This document shows, piece by piece, positions 62,554 through 64,000 of a stretch of DNA of 64,000 nt. Position 1 is the stretch's first letter; each line of letters opens with the position of its first letter. Both the position numbers and the translations under genes were made by a program. The notes under the pieces were generated by a model, which was given only the letters and a program-made list of their open reading frames with translations, was not told the origin of the DNA and ran no database searches. The stretch lies in assembly GCF_001886815.1 (NCBI RefSeq), contig NZ_CP018099.1, forward strand, positions 1,672,501-1,736,500, given 5' to 3'. Source of the DNA: Caldithrix abyssi DSM 13497 (GTDB lineage: Bacteria > Calditrichota > Calditrichia > Calditrichales > Calditrichaceae).

Positions 62554-64000
62554 ATGGATGCAACTGTTCGGAAACAGTCTGAAAATAATGCACTTTCTGG
62601 TTATAATTATTTAATCCAATTTTTAGAGATGGCGCCGGAAGGGGCGTTACTCATTGATCTGGAAGCTTTGACAATCCTGCATGTCAACCAGAATTTTTTA
62701 AACCTATCGGGCTATCAAAAAGAGGATATCGAAGCCAAACCTTTTTTAAACTTTTTTATTATTTCGGATTTAAAAGAATTTCTTGATCGTATCAATTCAT
62801 TAAATCAAGAAAAGGCCGACGTGAGCTTTGACCTGGTGCTTAAAGGCGTAGAAAACCGCCTGGCTCCCGTTAAGCTGCATTTAAAGAAAAATGAATTAGC
62901 AGAAATTACCGAAAAATCTGTGGCGATTTGCTTTCTTAAAGATGTTACCGAGCTGAGACGACTGGAAGTTGAGCGAAATATGCTTTCGCATGCCTTACGC
63001 CAGGTGAATGAGGGCCTGGGCTTGTTTGATCTTGAGGGCAAAATCATTTTTGTAAATGAGTCGTTTTTAGACACATTCGGCTACAGACGAAATGAAGTGA
63101 TCGGACGCAATATCGAATTCTTTTTCTCGCCTTTCATTGGCTATGAATTCCAACTGAATATTCTACCGGCTTCCATTAATGGCGGGTGGAACGGCGAGCT
63201 GCGGGCCAAACGAAAAGACGGCAAGGAGATCACCGTTTTTCTGTCCACTTCAACCGTTAAAGATGATGCTGGGCAGCCGGTGGTGGTGGTGGCTGTGTTA
63301 AGCGATATTACGCTGCGCAAACAACTGGAAGCGCAACTGCGTCAGTCGCAAAAGATGGAGGCCATCGGCCAGTTAGCCGGAGGCGTGGCTCATGATTTCA
63401 ATAATCTGTTAACGGTCATAGAAGGCTACATCGATCTGTTAAAGAACAAACTGGATGAAAACGCTTCGATCAACAGTTATATCAATCAAATGAAAAAAGC
63501 CACCGAACGGGCGGTTTCTTTAACGCGCCAGCTGCTGACCTTTAGTCGCAGACAGGTGGTTCAGCCGAAAATTCTTGATATCAACAAGACCATCCAGGAA
63601 CTCTCCAAAATGCTCAATCGTCTGATTGGCGAGCATATCGAATTAATAACCAATCTTGATCCCAAAATCTGGCGTATTAAGATCGATCCCAGCCAAATAG
63701 AACAGGTCATCCTGAATCTGGTGGTTAACGCGCGGGACGCCATGCCGGAGGGCGGTGAACTGATCATTGAAACCGAGCAGATTAAACTGGACCGCAGCTA
63801 CAACCGGTTCCATCCCGACGTCCGCCCGGGCGATTATGTGGTTATCAACGTTTCGGACACCGGCATGGGCATGTCCGAAGAGGTGCAGCAAAGGATTTTC
63901 GAGCCCTTTTTTACGACAAAAGAAAAAGGGAAGGGCACCGGTTTAGGGCTGGCCACCGTCTATGGCATTGTTAAGCAGCACAACGGACATATTTCCGTAT
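62554..64000 (+). CDS. PAS-PAS histidine kinase, 3' end cut by window
   Basis: 482 codons are visible and the frame is open at the window end. Two PAS domains: about 15-130 (LEMAPEGALLIDLEALTILHVNQNFLNLSGYQKEDIEAK) and about 140-265 (VNEGLGLFDLEGKIIFVNESFLDTFGYRRNEVIGRN, with an RKDGKE PAC segment). HisKA then begins with EAIGQLAGGVAHDFNNLLTVIEGYIDLL with the phosphoacceptor His, and the ATPase domain shows VILNLVVNARDAMPEGG, VSDTGMGM, FEPFFTTKEKGKGTGLGLATVYGI. It is soluble. A receiver domain may follow outside the window, as in many hybrid kinases of this type. It comes right after the flagellar genes, but a link to motility is only positional. Confidence 0.92.
   Translation, partial: MDATVRKQSENNALSGYNYLIQFLEMAPEGALLIDLEALTILHVNQNFLNLSGYQKEDIEAKPFLNFFIISDLKEFLDRINSLNQEKADVSFDLVLKGVENRLAPVKLHLKKNELAEITEKSVAICFLKDVTELRRLEVERNMLSHALRQVNEGLGLFDLEGKIIFVNESFLDTFGYRRNEVIGRNIEFFFSPFIGYEFQLNILPASINGGWNGELRAKRKDGKEITVFLSTSTVKDDAGQPVVVVAVLSDITLRKQLEAQLRQSQKMEAIGQLAGGVAHDFNNLLTVIEGYIDLLKNKLDENASINSYINQMKKATERAVSLTRQLLTFSRRQVVQPKILDINKTIQELSKMLNRLIGEHIELITNLDPKIWRIKIDPSQIEQVILNLVVNARDAMPEGGELIIETEQIKLDRSYNRFHPDVRPGDYVVINVSDTGMGMSEEVQQRIFEPFFTTKEKGKGTGLGLATVYGIVKQHNGHISV

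Overview
The window looks like one stretch of a Gram-negative, flagellated bacterial chromosome of moderate GC. There is no phage, plasmid or CRISPR signature. The gene set (D-Ala-D-Ala ligase, a minimal flagellar filament operon, pyruvate phosphate dikinase, eukaryote-type urocanase and UDP-sugar pyrophosphorylase, GNRA-capped hairpin repeats) would fit a deep-branching FCB-related lineage such as Calditrichota. That taxonomic guess is inference only.

Region 1 (1-23.7 kb, all minus strand) is a natural-product gene cluster. Transcription runs from an AraC-type regulator with a receiver-like N-terminus (TTG start, 23680) into a 3868-residue megasynthase (FAAL-ACP-KS-AT-DH-ER-KR-ACP-C-A-PCP), then a carnitine-acyltransferase-like protein, a KS-AT-KR-ACP polyketide synthase, and an NRPS (C-A-PCP, degenerate carrier, sulfotransferase) cut by the window edge. 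Several parts look deliberately silent: the DH, ER and KR of the first module have all lost key residues, the carnitine-acyltransferase-like protein has Asn in place of the catalytic His, and the second carrier of the last protein has Asp in place of the phosphopantetheine Ser. The sulfotransferase resembles the CurM/olefin-synthase type that activates a beta-hydroxyl for decarboxylative elimination, but here it follows an NRPS module. This is the most novel system in the window.

Region 2 (23.7-46.6 kb) is mixed metabolism and signalling: ppdK with a clear terminator, an EamA exporter, glycerate 2-kinase, a REC-PAS-GAF-PP2C phosphatase overlapping a UDP-sugar pyrophosphorylase, prmC-rnr and an M29 aminopeptidase, cyclopropane fatty acid synthase divergent from urocanase, an OmpR-type two-component pair, and a B12-binding radical SAM enzyme. 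Its intergenic gaps hold dispersed repeats and a large GC-rich nested hairpin.

Region 3 (46.8-55.7 kb, plus strand) is a tight housekeeping run: yebC, ruvC, ruvA, ruvB, queA, a degenerate IspF homologue, dedA, gltX, ddl, cysS. The IspF-like protein keeps the fold signature but has lost all three metal ligands.

Region 4 (55.7-57.9 kb) is an AbiE-type toxin-antitoxin pair bracketed by two arrays of hairpin repeats whose stems show compensatory base changes and whose loops are GNRA tetraloops.

Region 5 (58.0-64.0 kb, plus strand) is a flagellar filament operon: flagellin, FliS-like, FliD, FlaG, a FlgN/FliT-like chaperone and two tandem FlgM-like anti-sigma paralogues, then a PAS-PAS histidine kinase cut by the window end. 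A matching promoter-like block lies upstream of flagellin and of the second FlgM-like gene.
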